From Trileptium ribeirensis (lineage: Eukaryota; Nematoda; Enoplea; Enoplida; Thoracostomopsidae), in the NCBI GenBank assembly GCA_030248225.1, contig JASANE010010126.1, positions 1 through 64,000 on the forward strand: DNA of 64,000 bases. Direction: 5' to 3'. The stretch's first letter is position 1, and the number at the start of each line of letters is the position of its first letter. Below are positions 12,184 through 21,911 of the stretch, piece by piece. The position numbers and the translations under genes were made by a program. A model generated the notes under the pieces. The model worked only from the letters and a program-made list of their open reading frames with translations, was not told the origin of the DNA and searched no databases.

Positions 12184-13370
12184 AAGACGGACGGTAATGT
12201 GTATAAAGAACACACATCTAAAGGACACGCTAGCAGAAACATCAAGTCTAATGTTTAAGATATTTTTACTGAGGGTCCAACAAAACACAGAAACAATATA
12301 CGGTCTCCCATACGTCCACTCGACCAATTCTGCTTGTCCCCAGCCCCTGTCGTACTGCCTCTACTGGTCGGTGCTGGGTCGGTCTGACTGAGCAAACAAA
12401 GAGAAACTCACTCAGACTGGAACGCGCCCAACGGCGTAGAAGTTCCCTCGGTTGCTGGCACAGTGCCCGCGGCAGGAGACACTTGTTTTTCAAGTGTATG
12501 GAGAACACCGTTAGTAAATTTGAAAGCGCTGTTCTCAGGTTCCCAACAAGCAGTAGTAAATTTTCGAGAAATAAAATGAGCGTAGTCACCCATCTAGGAC
12601 CAGCAGGACTAATCACCTAAATTAGGAGAAAAAATTTTGAAAAATCCCTTTTAAAATATTTAAATAATTTTCCAAAATTTATTTCCCAGGTTCAATTTTT
12701 TTACGTTTATAACCGTACAGGATTTTCTTTGACCACCTCTCGGTATAATACTTTTTATATCCCTGTTTAATCTACTTATATTCACATTCATCTTTTCCAA
12801 GTCTCCACTTATACTAAAGTTTAGCAACACGTTAAAATCTTTGTCAACTTAATTCCATTTCATCGGCGGATCGGCAGATCTAACCTTATACAGATATTTT
12901 TTTGAAAGTTGACTGAAAACTCTCATTTTTGTGCGTCGTCTGTAAAATAGTCAATTTTTTTATTTTAAATGTATAATTTTCTTTCCTTGATACCCCAATT
13001 CATTTATAATTCATAATCAATTCATAATCTCAATTGCATGTTATATATTCATTAATTTCTTCATAGATTAGAGAATTAAAAAAAATTTTTTTGAAGACAT
13101 GTAGTTCTGCTATTATTTTTGAACATAGTTAATTGTGTTTAAAATTTTCTGAATATAGTCTATTTAGTTAGAGTATTAGTAAAAATACAAATTTCTTTTT
13201 TGATATGACCTTTTAAATCTCCCATACAGGTGCTCTATTATGGCAGTTTTCTATTTTTTGTCAAAAATTGGTAGTCTAGATAGGCGTTCATTCCTGTAAG
13301 TGTAATTTTTATATAATAACAAAGTAAATACAAAATGCCCGCAAAAACAGCATACGCATACCATGTATAA
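12184..13370. other. Noncoding stretch; nothing recognised
   Basis: 12266-12616 is slightly GC-richer, with a small perfect hairpin ACACTTG-TTTTT-CAAGTGT near 12480 and an imperfect inverted repeat GTCTGACTGAG/CTCAGAC near 12380-12418. The rest is T/A-rich. No coding similarity is seen. Confidence 0.4.
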
Positions 13371-13371
13371 T

Positions 13372-13698
13372 GCAAGAGTAAACTTAATATGCGCCCCCAA
13401 CCATCCTCTTTTGACACCATATACAAAACGTTGTTAGCGAACAAAACTCGAATTTCAACAGCCGTATCCAATTTCAACATTTTTCAGTTCCCTAACGCCA
13501 CTAGCGATCGCAATTCGGTGCCTGTACTTTAACACCAGTGTGTTCGCGAACATTTTCAAGTTATAATGTATGGAATATGAAACGGACTAACTTCTGTTCT
13601 TTAACGCAAAAACCAAATTTGTGTTCAGTGTACAACTGAATGGCAATCGCTTTTGTCAAAAGAGGATGGTAAGGGGCGCAGCTTAAGTTTACTCATGC
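13372..13698. mobile_element. MITE with GAGTAAACTTAATATGCGCCC termini, copy 1
   Basis: The terminal inverted repeats are about 40 bp. GAGTAAACTTAATATGCGCC and CATCCTCTTTTGA on the left are mirrored by TCAAAAGAGGATGG and GGGGCGCAGCTTAAGTTTAC on the right. A longer relative with the same ends is at 62995-63541. The interior has GTTCGCGAAC-type palindromes and no transposase, so it is a non-autonomous element. Confidence 0.8.
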
Positions 13699-14098
13699 AT
13701 AAATAAAATGCATAACATCCAGTTTATTGAATATTCCGAAATACTAAGAGATATGATGATAATTATACTAATTATTCAAATGTTTTTTAACCCATCCAAA
13801 GTGACTGTAATATTTACGAAACACGAATAGTATAAGATTAAGCAAAATAATGAGTGAGAGAGATCTGCCCATACACAACGCATATACTACACACGTACAT
13901 CAAAATTTTGTATCCTTAAGTTTTTTCATGGTTTCAAAATGGTCACTTACCTCCTTCAAGGAACTAAGAATATCTTCATCAGAACTATCTAGTTCTACTT
14001 CATCATTACAATCTATTCTTTTTGGGCACAATGTTTCTCCTGATATGTGCTTTTGTCAGCTGGGCGGCGAGCTTTATTACCTGTTTGATCCATGACAA

Positions 14099-14406
14099 TA
14101 GTAAATCCAGTCGAAGCTGATCTGAAAAATTGTAAGATAGCAAACAGAATAATATAGTCTCCCCGGCAGCCAAAATAGCAACATATATCCAGCTAGTTAT
14201 CTTTTGATTCTCAATTTGGAAAATTTATTTCTCGACATAGTTTTGTAACGATAAATCCTCTGAACCGAAAGTCTATTTTTTCGATAATATTTTGGCGGAA
14301 TTTGGTTAAATTTACTAAACTCTCCGAGTCTGATTTTAGATTCTCCTTCAAATATTTTCCGACTGTTACTAAATTTGGTATACTGAGATTAAACTGGACT
14401 CAATTT
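14099..14406. other. Expected 3' end of the retroelement; no LTR recognised
   Basis: On the minus strand this follows the env-like gene, where a polypurine tract and 3' LTR would be expected. I see no segment matching the candidate 5' LTR sequence that begins near 23205. The 3' end may be deleted or heavily diverged. Confidence 0.35.
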
Positions 14407-15231
14407 TCACGGATAGCGGATTAAAATTAATCTGGTCAAAAATATGATTTTCCGAATAACTTTCATTATTATAGGTAAAAATACACAATCCTTTCTACGA
14501 ACCGGAAAAGTTATCTCGCCCAAGGTCATACCACATCTACATGGTAGAGAAATAATACACTGGGAGCATGATTTTATTTTCCTTGGAGCTTTTCCCTCAC
14601 AAAATAATCGCCAATCTGAAGGTACCGCTGACATAAACCAGAAGCCCCCGGGTAGGTCAAAGGTTTGTATTGGGTTCCTATTGTTTGTAATGGCAATATC
14701 ACAGACTTTTAGAGCGCTTGAATTTTCTAGAAATAACTCAACCTCACAGACCTTACTTGTTTGTGGAACAAGCGGGAACACTGTAGGACATCGCAGAAAT
14801 TTTGTGCCAATACAGTTGGTGATCTGTTCTCTTTTTAATAACACGAATTGTGAACCAACGTTATTAGCACCTAAAATATCATACCTTGGGCTCACCTGTA
14901 CGTATGTATCATTCGCCAAATACAATTGACCATAGATGAGTCCCCAGAGACTAAATTGCATGTTTTTCCTTAATATAGGAACCTTTAAGTCCACAATTAC
15001 ACTATCACTACTAGAGTACACTGCCTTAACCACAGGCACCATGTAATATTTACTCACATCCCTGGGATCATACATTAATTGAATACCACCTTCAGAAATT
15101 TTATCTCTAAGCGAGAGAAGCGACTCCTTTAAGCTTATAGGAGGAATAGTATTAGGCAAAATGTATCCCTTTTCAAATTTCCTGATAGAATTTAATAAAT
15201 TATACATGTCCTCAACTTGTTCCATCCACAA
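14407..15231 (-). pseudogene. Env-like glycoprotein, C-terminal (TM-like) part
   Basis: An open frame of about 275 codons follows the cleavage-site region of 15427-16095 and has the same polarity. It is cysteine-rich in its middle and late parts (a cluster with CSQC and CRCG near the end), and it ends in a basic, hydrophobic stretch that could be a membrane anchor and short tail. This fits the ectodomain and transmembrane part of a class-I-like Env of insect/nematode retroviruses. It is separated from the upstream half by a break around 15231-15427. The family assignment rests on position and the upstream cleavage motif, not on a strong motif here. Confidence 0.55.
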
Positions 15232-15426
15232 AAAGAAACTTGAAAACCACCGAATTAGGTCTGCATTAAAACTTAAATTCCACGTAACCCAACTGCAGCA
15301 TTTGATTAATAGCTAGACCCACGGTACTAATAGACCTTCTGAAACGTTCCTGTACCTCTGCTAGTTTCATCATTAAATCCGAAATTGCATTAATCCGTTT
15401 ATCTTCATTTTTAAACCCTTTTGCTA

Positions 15427-16095
15427 CTAATACAGCGAGATTAAACGATCATTTACTCTTATAACTTCCGAAGATACACCACTTACTCTATCATTTATGG
15501 AGTACAGGGCTCTCCTAACTTTGCTAGCTTCGGCTCCCGCTCCCAAATTACACCCACGGAATATTGATTCGACAAAGCATGCTAGCCCGCTTAATATACC
15601 CCTTTTATTTCGACGATTAAATTTCGGTTGTGTAAAAAGCTTTACATTTTCACCTAAGCCCTTTAGTTTACTTTTAGCCCTTTTATAAGTTAAAATAAAG
15701 GCTTTATTCATGTCTGCTGACATGTTACAAAATTGTTTTAACAAAAATCCAATAGGTTCAGAAGTATTTTGGGTGCCTACATTAAAACAAGAAGGGGATA
15801 ATTCTGGGCTATGTTGCATAGGAATTACAATGTGATGTTCAATAAAATCCTGGGCGTTGTCTAGGGTTCCCTCCCGTTTAAACACTACCGAAAAATGTTT
15901 GTTGATTTTTACAATCGTATTTGGGGGATATATGCTACTAGAGGCATAAACAGGAAGGAAACATATAAAAACATAATAAAAAATAAAATACTTACTGATC
16001 GCAGGTCCCCCTCCCAAACCACATACACCTTTACTTTTTGCGTAAGCGTTCTTGCCAATCCGTACCCATACCTCGAGCATTTTTGTCATCACCAC
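15427..16095 (-). pseudogene. Env-like glycoprotein, N-terminal part with furin-type site
   Basis: An open frame of about 222 codons lies downstream of integrase. It has a hydrophobic signal-like segment at about residues 33-52 (KYFIFYYVFICFLPVYA). The basic cleavage motif RRNKR is followed directly by GILSGLACF, which resembles the fusion-peptide start of errantivirus and baculovirus F-type Env proteins (furin site then a Gly-rich hydrophobic run). Such proteins mediate membrane fusion. The frame is interrupted before the C-terminal half, so no intact Env is encoded. The true start may be upstream, because integrase and env often overlap or are spliced. Confidence 0.6.
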
Positions 16096-16486
16096 TCTTG
16101 AGCGTTTCTCCGTCTTATTCGGTAATATGTTCCACTTCAGTACTTGTCTTTGACGTTTTCAAATCTCGTCCAAATCCTTGGGTTTTTTTAATATTATTGT
16201 TAGAATGATATGATAATTCATCGTCAATATTATTGTTCACGTCCACTATCCTACCTTCTTCAAATATGTCACCCTCAGCTAATTCTATGCCATTTCCATC
16301 TCCGATCTTGATATTAAGTTTGTCATCTCCGAAGCATGGCTTATAAAAATTTATGTGTACAATTTTATCAGCTTTAGAACTTTATGGTCGAAGACGAACG
16401 TTTACGTCACTGGTAAACTCAATGATACGATAAGGTCCATGCCTTAAATGACATAGCTTAGGTGTCCTGCCCTTCTTCACCGCAGG

Positions 16487-16704
16487 GCAGCAATACCACA
16501 CTCTCTGTCCTATTCTCAGTTTATGATCGGATAATACAGTTGTTGATTACGTTGCGCAGTCTCGACATTGTCAGCCGCCCTTTTTAGCGCAGCAATACCA
16601 CACTCTCTGTCCTATTCTCAGTTTATGATCGGTGGCCGTTTTATTATAATACAGTTGTTGCTTACGTTGAGCAGTTTCGACATTGTCAGCCGCCATTTTT
16701 TTAG
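16487..16704. repeat. Tandem duplication in the integrase C-terminal region
   Basis: GCAGCAATACCACACTCTCT and the following sequence occur at 16487-16588 and again at 16589-16704. The second copy carries about 14 extra bases (TGGCCGTTTTATTA). The duplication disrupts the integrase C-terminal frame and is a mutation of this copy. Confidence 0.85.
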
Positions 16705-17134
16705 CAATTTCAAATCCAGTTACAAGTGTTTCGCGGTATCCCTCAAGGGAATCGATTTGTAAGTTGTTATAGGATCCTAAGTCGATTTCTATGCCAAAAC
16801 GAGGATCGCTGCCATATAGCCAAAAGAATGGGGACTCTTTTGTAGACTCGTGCACAGTAGTCCTATAAGCGAACAAGACAAAATTCAAATACTTGTCCCA
16901 ATCAGCGTGAGCAGTGTTGACAAAATGCGAAAGCATGATGATCAAGGTTTTATTTAGCCGCTCACATTGCCCGTCAGTTGATGGTTTATAGGGGGAAGTA
17001 TTTAATTTCCTGGTATCAGTAAAATGCAATATCAATCTAATCAACTCACGCATAAAATTTGCGCCACGGTCTGACAATAACTTTGATGGAGCCCCGTACC
17101 GGCACATAATTTCCTCCAAGAGTAGTTTTGTCAT
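16571..17134 (-). pseudogene. Integrase, catalytic core 3' part
   Basis: An open frame of about 187 codons carries the second catalytic Asp in LLSDRGANF and the glutamate in STDGQCERLNKTL, which are the D and E of the D,D-35-E centre of retroviral-type integrases. It continues through the usual YRTTVHESTKESPFFWLYG segment seen after the core in Metaviridae. It is separated from the first Asp-containing part (17189-18001) by a frame break near 17135-17189. The protein would join cDNA into host DNA. Confidence 0.85.
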
Positions 17135-17188
17135 GGTTTCACTAGTTATATCCAGAACTGCAAATGCCTCAGCCCACTTAGTTAAATA

Positions 17189-18001
17189 TTAAGTGAAAAC
17201 CACTATATATTTGTTACCGAATTCGGGTTGCTTTAGGGGTCCCACACAGTCTACCGCCAAAATATCAAAAGGATTAATTGAAACGGGGATTGAATTTAAA
17301 GGAACTTTAACTTTCTTAGCTGGACCCTTTTTTGTAGCACAAAATACGCAAGAATAGCACCAATTTTTAATATTATTATACTTTGAATCCCAATAGGACC
17401 GCTCCCGAATTTTTGCAAAAGTTCGGTCAAATCTTAGATGCCCTCCACCTATTAGATCGTCATGAAAGCTTTCCATTATTTCTGCGCATAAAATCTTTGG
17501 GACTACCAACTGATAACAAATGCGTGACCTGCGACTTTGCCGTTTTTCTTCCCAAATGTGGCGTAATGTGCGATTTATAATTACATAAGTATCATACCTG
17601 CGGCCATCCTCTTTTTCCTTATGATCGGCTTCAGTTTTGCCCTCAGGATAATCGATAATCTTTCGCACTTCAACATCGGCTCTTTGTAGATTACGCAAGT
17701 TTCTTGTGAACGACAAACCATCTCCACTATTGAGTCCATCTTGGTTCTTGTCTACTCCTGAATCTAAAACATTTATAGTCATAATATTATTTTCTTCATT
17801 ACGCATCCTAGGAAAACACAACTTTTCATCATCTTCATTTTCTTGATCCGTCTCAGAATATTTCAAAACTGCACTCCGTGAGAGAGCATCACTGTTCGCA
17901 TGAAATTTACTAGGTTTATGGTGCACTTCAAAATCGAACTCCAACAAAAGTAGGACCATCTTAAAAGGCGGCCATTTTGTTCTGAAAAATTCATTAGCCA
18001 T
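17189..18001 (-). pseudogene. RNase H end and integrase N-terminal part
   Basis: The frame starts in the end of RNase H (VLLLLEFDFEVHHKPSKFHA, the usual motif before the linker) and runs through a linker. It then enters the integrase zinc-binding segment, with a His in GGHLRF and the pair CYSCVFC, followed by the first catalytic Asp in LAVDCVGPL. The first His of the HHCC set lies just upstream (ESFHDD). It overlaps the RNase H frame 17863-18189 in another phase, marking a frameshift. Confidence 0.85.
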
Positions 18002-18189
18002 TTTAAAGCGGAATGATCGGCTATTATTTTAAACTTTTTTCCCAGCAGATAATGGCGAAAATACTTAACGGCCCAGACGACCACTAATCCTTTTTTCTCG
18101 GTAATGGCGTAATTTTTCTCGGCTGGAGCTAAGGTCCTTGAAGAATAAACGATCACATGTTCCATTCCATCGTATTCTTGCGATAGCAC
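17863..18189 (-). pseudogene. RNase H domain
   Basis: An open frame of about 108 codons has the Ty3/gypsy RNase H signature: VIVYSSRTLAPAEKNYAITEK, then VVWAVKYFRHYLLGKKF, and the Asp in IIADHSALKWL. It lies directly between RT and integrase. It is broken from RT by frame changes around 18190-18284. Confidence 0.85.
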
Positions 18190-18283
18190 TGCACCAAGAC
18201 TTCATTACATGCGTCAGTTATCAAAATAAATTGTTTTTCGAAATCAGGAGTTTTGAAAATAGAGTATTCAGTGAGCTGATTTT

Positions 18284-18982
18284 TTAAATCCTCAAAAGCA
18301 GCTTGACATTCTGGGGTCCACACGAAAACAATGCCTTTTTTAACAATTTATTTAGGGCAGAAGCTGTTGACGCGAAATCCTTGATAAATTTTCTATAAGA
18401 CGAAGCTACACCTAAAAATCCTCTCACTCGTTTTATCGTCTTTGGTACGGGATACTCTTTAACTGCTTCCACCTTATCAGGATCGGGTTCGATTCCACTT
18501 CCAGAAACGACATGTCCCAAGAATTTGACTTTAGTCCGTCCAAAACTGCATTTTTTTGGTTTAAGTTTCATGTTACCTTTCTGTAGCGGTTCGAAAACAT
18601 CGGATAAATCTTGTATATGTTGTCCAAAGGATGGCGAATAAATCAGAATGTCGTCGATATATGACAATACTTTATCTTCCAATCCAGTTAAGAGAAATTT
18701 AATTGTTCTCATAAACGAGCTAGGGGCACACTTTAATCCAAAAGGCATTACATTAAATTCAAACAGACCACTGTCGGTTATAAAAGCAGTCTTTTTCTTG
18801 CCGTTCTCCTCAAGCTCTATCAGCAATAGCCACTAGTTAAATCCAAGCTTGAAAAATATCTCGCGCCATTTATTTTGTCCAAACAATCCTCAATCCTTGG
18901 GATAGGGAAAACGTCCGACTTCGTCACTGAATTTAGTTTTTTAAAGTCGACGCATATTCGGTTACTGCCATCCTTCTTACGT
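18284..18982 (-). pseudogene. Reverse transcriptase, palm and thumb
   Basis: The open frame at 18284-18826 contains FGLKCAPSSF and the catalytic YIDDILIYS, followed by GHVVSGSGIEPDPDKVEA and VRGFLGVASSYRKFI. All are hallmarks of Ty3/gypsy RTs. Upstream (18827-18982), the RKKDG and SLDLTSGY motifs can be read, but a stop (TAA at about 18980) and a frameshift near 18840 interrupt them. The enzyme copies element RNA into DNA. Confidence 0.9.
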
Positions 18983-19293
18983 TAAATAACAAGGGGCGAT
19001 GCCCACGGCGATGCTGACGGTTTTATTATGCCGTGCTTCTCCATATTCTCTAACTGGGTTTTAACATCTTCCTTGGCGGAGTAAGGTACTCTATAGGGTC
19101 TCTGATATATAGGGGAGCTGTCGCCACAGTTTATCGCATGTTTAACAAATTTGAGACGTCCAAGATCATAGTCTGAAAATGAGAAAATATTACAGCGCGA
19201 GTTTAGAAAACGTATCATTGTCTTCTTCTGGGCATTTGTTGACTCACTTTCCGATAGGGATAAGTTGGGAATATTAATCTCACATTCAGACAA
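18982..19293 (-). pseudogene. Reverse transcriptase N-terminal part
   Basis: About 103 codons carry the conserved entry to Ty3/gypsy RTs: INCGDSSPIYQRPYRVPYS, then a helix ending in HGIIKPSASPWASPLVI. In working elements this is followed without break by a V.KKDG motif. Here a TAA stop falls exactly at that joint. Confidence 0.85.
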
Positions 19294-19347
19294 GGTACGA
19301 GCTGCACTTGCTCCAATACTATTACCATTCTCGAGGGTTTTATTCGT

Positions 19348-19902
19348 TTATCGTTCGGTGACATTTGCTATCCGTGTATTGTCTGTACTCTTGGAGCCCC
19401 ACATTTTTATGAGTAGTTCGTCTAATAAGTATTCCCCTTTAGCTACGTTTAAGACACAATTGTACTTTATCATGATATCTATACAGAAAATGACGTCATA
19501 AGGTACTTCAGTACTCAAGAATGCTGAATGAACATACCTTTGTGATCCAATATGTAACTCTGTCTCCAATACTTCCAACAGCCCTAGTCCTTGGCCACTA
19601 ACTGTCTTTGCAATTTTATTACCAGTACCAGCCGTCCACATTTCCTGGAAATTGTGTAAACGTGACGCCGTCTGAAACTTTAATAGGCATATGTCACATC
19701 CAGTATCACAAAGAATCTCAACTGGAATTTTTCCACAAAGTTTTCCCAAGATCAGGGGAATACGATTCAAATTTAGATTATTAGGATTAAGTTTACCTAT
19801 GTAAACACAAAAATTTCCGACGTCGGGTTCATATCTATCTTCATAGCGACTTTGGATACTGTCCCATTTTCGGTCCCGTAATTTGTTTCTTATGTACATC
19901 AA
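19348..19902 (-). pseudogene. Retropepsin-type aspartic protease
   Basis: The catalytic DTG is seen in VEILCDTGCDICLL at about one third of the frame, with a flap-like region and a later hydrophobic segment VPYDVIFCIDIM at the position of the usual ILG motif (an alteration from the consensus). It processes Gag-Pol. The frame is the same as that of the NADAR domain upstream, with no gap, so the protease appears to be the C-terminal continuation of the NADAR domain. The only interruption is the TGA stop at 19981-19983. Confidence 0.8.
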
Positions 19903-20375
19903 AAGTTTACCCAGACAATTGTTTCCAGTATGTTTTTCGAGGTTCCAAATATTTTTATCAGTCGCTCTTAACCCACATCCTCAAATTTTATCAAGGCTTG
20001 CTTCGGCTAAATATTTGGTTCCCGTGTTTATTAGAAAATTTTTTAGCCAATTGTTCTGAACAAATTTTCCTGTATTGGCCAGAAGCATTGTGTTCCATGC
20101 CATCCCTGACCTAATCCAAACGTTTCTATTTCTATGTACAGAACGAGACCGTTTTGTAATTACTTTTTGTCTCTTAGGACACACTTCAGTATACACGGCA
20201 AGAGCTGCTTCAAAATCTTGGGCTTCCCAACATTGACGAAATAAGTAATACTGTTCTGAACAATTAAATTTCTTACCGTTGATTTCAATCTCCACTTTAA
20301 AATGATTGGACAATACGTTGTTTCCACCAAAAAATGCCAAAACTCCGTCAAAAAGATATACTTATCCAAACACTC
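19880..20375 (-). pseudogene. NADAR domain (YbiA/DUF1768-like N-glycosidase) inside the retroelement polyprotein
   Basis: The frame begins around FDGVLAFFGGNNVLSNHF, then has GKKFNCSEQYYLFRQ, the NADAR hallmark containing the conserved Glu. Toward the end it reads LINTGTKYLAEASLDKI, where TGA replaces the Trp codon of the usual IWG motif. It then reads GCGLRATD, W, then GNNCLGKLLMYIRNKL, matching the canonical NADAR end (G.GL..D..W.G.N.LG..LM..R..L). So the whole domain of about 150 residues is present with one nonsense change. In known members NADAR enzymes cleave N-glycosidic bonds of ADP-ribose-type compounds. Bacterial ones remove ADP-ribose from guanine in DNA, and YbiA acts on a riboflavin intermediate. 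It is fused in frame to the protease. A role for it in the element is unknown. Confidence 0.75.
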
Positions 20376-20531
20376 TTTACACCTGAAATATCCGAAACGT
20401 TATTATCCATACATACATCACTTTCATCAATACATACATATTCACAGCAGATCTCTCTTCCATTACCACCGTATCTCTGAGTTAGTGTTAAATCTTTCCT
20501 CGCCTTTTGTAACGGATCCGGCAAGGTCCTT
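20376..20531 (-). other. Linker between CxxC segment and NADAR, frame-shifted
   Basis: No frame links the two flanking domains cleanly. Open pieces read acidic, Ser/Asp/Val-rich sequence that enters the NADAR frame after a shift near 20355. A TTTCAG-GTGT on the minus strand (about 20383-20392) looks like a splice acceptor, but nothing else supports splicing. Confidence 0.4.
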
Positions 20532-20762
20532 TCAACCCCATAATTGACCTCGCGTAGGCTGGTCGTAGGCGGTATCCTTGGCTACGAGTTTGGATGCTCG
20601 AAGGAAAGGGGTTGCCTTCGCCGCCTTTTGCATGTGATACCACTCCTGCCCGCATTCCAAGCAAAACCCCGCCTGAGGTATCCCTATTTCCTCGTCAAGC
20701 CAAGCGTCCACTAGTACCACGATGCCAGTCGAGTAACATGACAGACAATGATAATCTGCCAT
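20532..20762 (-). pseudogene. CxxC...CxxC putative zinc-binding segment
   Basis: About 76 codons are in the same frame as the upstream Tudor-like part, separated only by a TAG. The pair YHCLSCYS and the pair FCLECGQEW are about 28 residues apart, as in zinc ribbons or treble-clef fingers. I cannot assign a family. It sits between Tudor and NADAR and may be the zinc part of the captured cassette. The frame ends with TGA at 20532. Confidence 0.45.
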
Positions 20763-20774
20763 GCCAGGACGGTT

Positions 20775-21432
20775 CTACTGCAGTACATCGATGTCATCCA
20801 TTGATAACATCTCGGACAATTTGATTTGTTTCAGTTGAGCGTTCTCCATATTTTCACATTGTCCCTGCCCCTGGGCGACTAGCATCTCGCTCACACCATA
20901 CCGTAAGCCTATTGTCATATCCACGGTATAACAATCACTGATACCCATGTCAACAAAATTAAGCAAGACCTCCTGATTGACAAGGCGCTGTAAGAAGCTG
21001 AATGCATATGGGCCGTAATCAGAGCATCCATGAGGCAGCATTAGGTTATCTAGTTCAACCCTAAAACATTGCGGCGGCGTATTTACCAGGATGGGTGTCG
21101 CGGCATTTCGTACATTTCACCAATATAGTAGAAATGTCGTCTACCAACATCTACCAGCGGGACATTGTACTGCCCTTTATGCGGGATAGATATAACCTCC
21201 CCTCGCAATGCCTGACCGGCGATCGCCACAATGACGCGTTTATGGGTCCAGATGTCCTTTTCCTCAAGCATAACCAACTCGTCAACTTGAGGAAGGCTGG
21301 CGTTTATTAGGTCCATATAAAACTTCTCCCTCACCAAAGAGACCCATATAATTTTTGGGTCATCAACCGCTTCGACAATTCCCCGATGCTTAGAATCAGG
21401 GCCGATATATTTCTGATCTGGATATGCTCGCC
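20775..21432 (-). pseudogene. Extended Tudor-like domain inside the retroelement
   Basis: The open part 21083-21432 reads GIVEAVDDPKIIWVSLVRE, a helix, then GEVISI and QYNVPLVDVG followed by YEMP. This matches the Tudor core order (V..V.sP..fwv.l, RA.V, V.lvDyG, lr.lP). The part 20775-21062 reads FRVELDNLMLPHG, then AFSFLQRLV, then VDMTIGL and VSEMLVAQGQG, matching the C-terminal half of an extended Tudor domain (SN-like fold). A stop/frameshift at about 21063-21083 separates them. Such domains bind symmetrically dimethylated arginine, classically on PIWI proteins. The aromatic-cage residues are only partly recognisable (DVG in place of DYG), so binding is uncertain. Its position between gag and NADAR is unusual. 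Confidence 0.65.
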
Positions 21433-21537
21433 GATGCCTTTAGTAGGACCCTGGGGACACACCAGAGCCCACTACTTGTTGTGCTACCGTGGAAACCTCC
21501 ATGGGACTACCTTCTGCCATTTGTCTAGAACAGAATT

Positions 21538-21906
21538 TCAACAAGTGGTCAAAATGTGAATATAACGAATTACTGTTACATTCAGCCTTCCACTTATCTC
21601 TACGTGTCTCATGAAAAGAAAAGCAGTATGTGCTTGTCCAATAGCATAACCAGACTGAATCATATTATCATGCTTTTGGGTATGTAACACTTTAGGACTA
21701 TTCGCTTCCTTAATAGTTACATTAGATGATTCGATATCGTCACTGGGTAACTCCTTATCATAATAAATCATAACGACAGTCATGTCGCTTCCAGAGGATC
21801 TCATCGTTAAATTTTGGAAATGGCACATCATGGCTGAGTGTGACTGTGAAGTAGAGGCATAGTTGTCCATAATTCTATTTGCTAACTTTTCATTCTGTTC
21901 TCTCAA
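21538..21906 (-). pseudogene. Gag C-terminal extension, frame-shifted
   Basis: This frame continues gag after a shift at about 21906-21960. It begins with a short charged helix (REQNEKLANRIMDNY) that would follow the gag zinc knuckle region, and then has no recognised domain. It lies between gag and the Tudor-like domain. Confidence 0.5.
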
Positions 21907-21911
21907 TCGTA

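Noticed and set aside
12266..12616. 116-codon minus-strand frame
   Set aside because: No similarity or start context; overlaps other short frames in a noncoding stretch.
20369..20402. Splice acceptor TTTCAG on minus between CxxC and NADAR
   Set aside because: No matching donor could be identified and the element elsewhere shows decay by shifts and stops; a frameshift is simpler.
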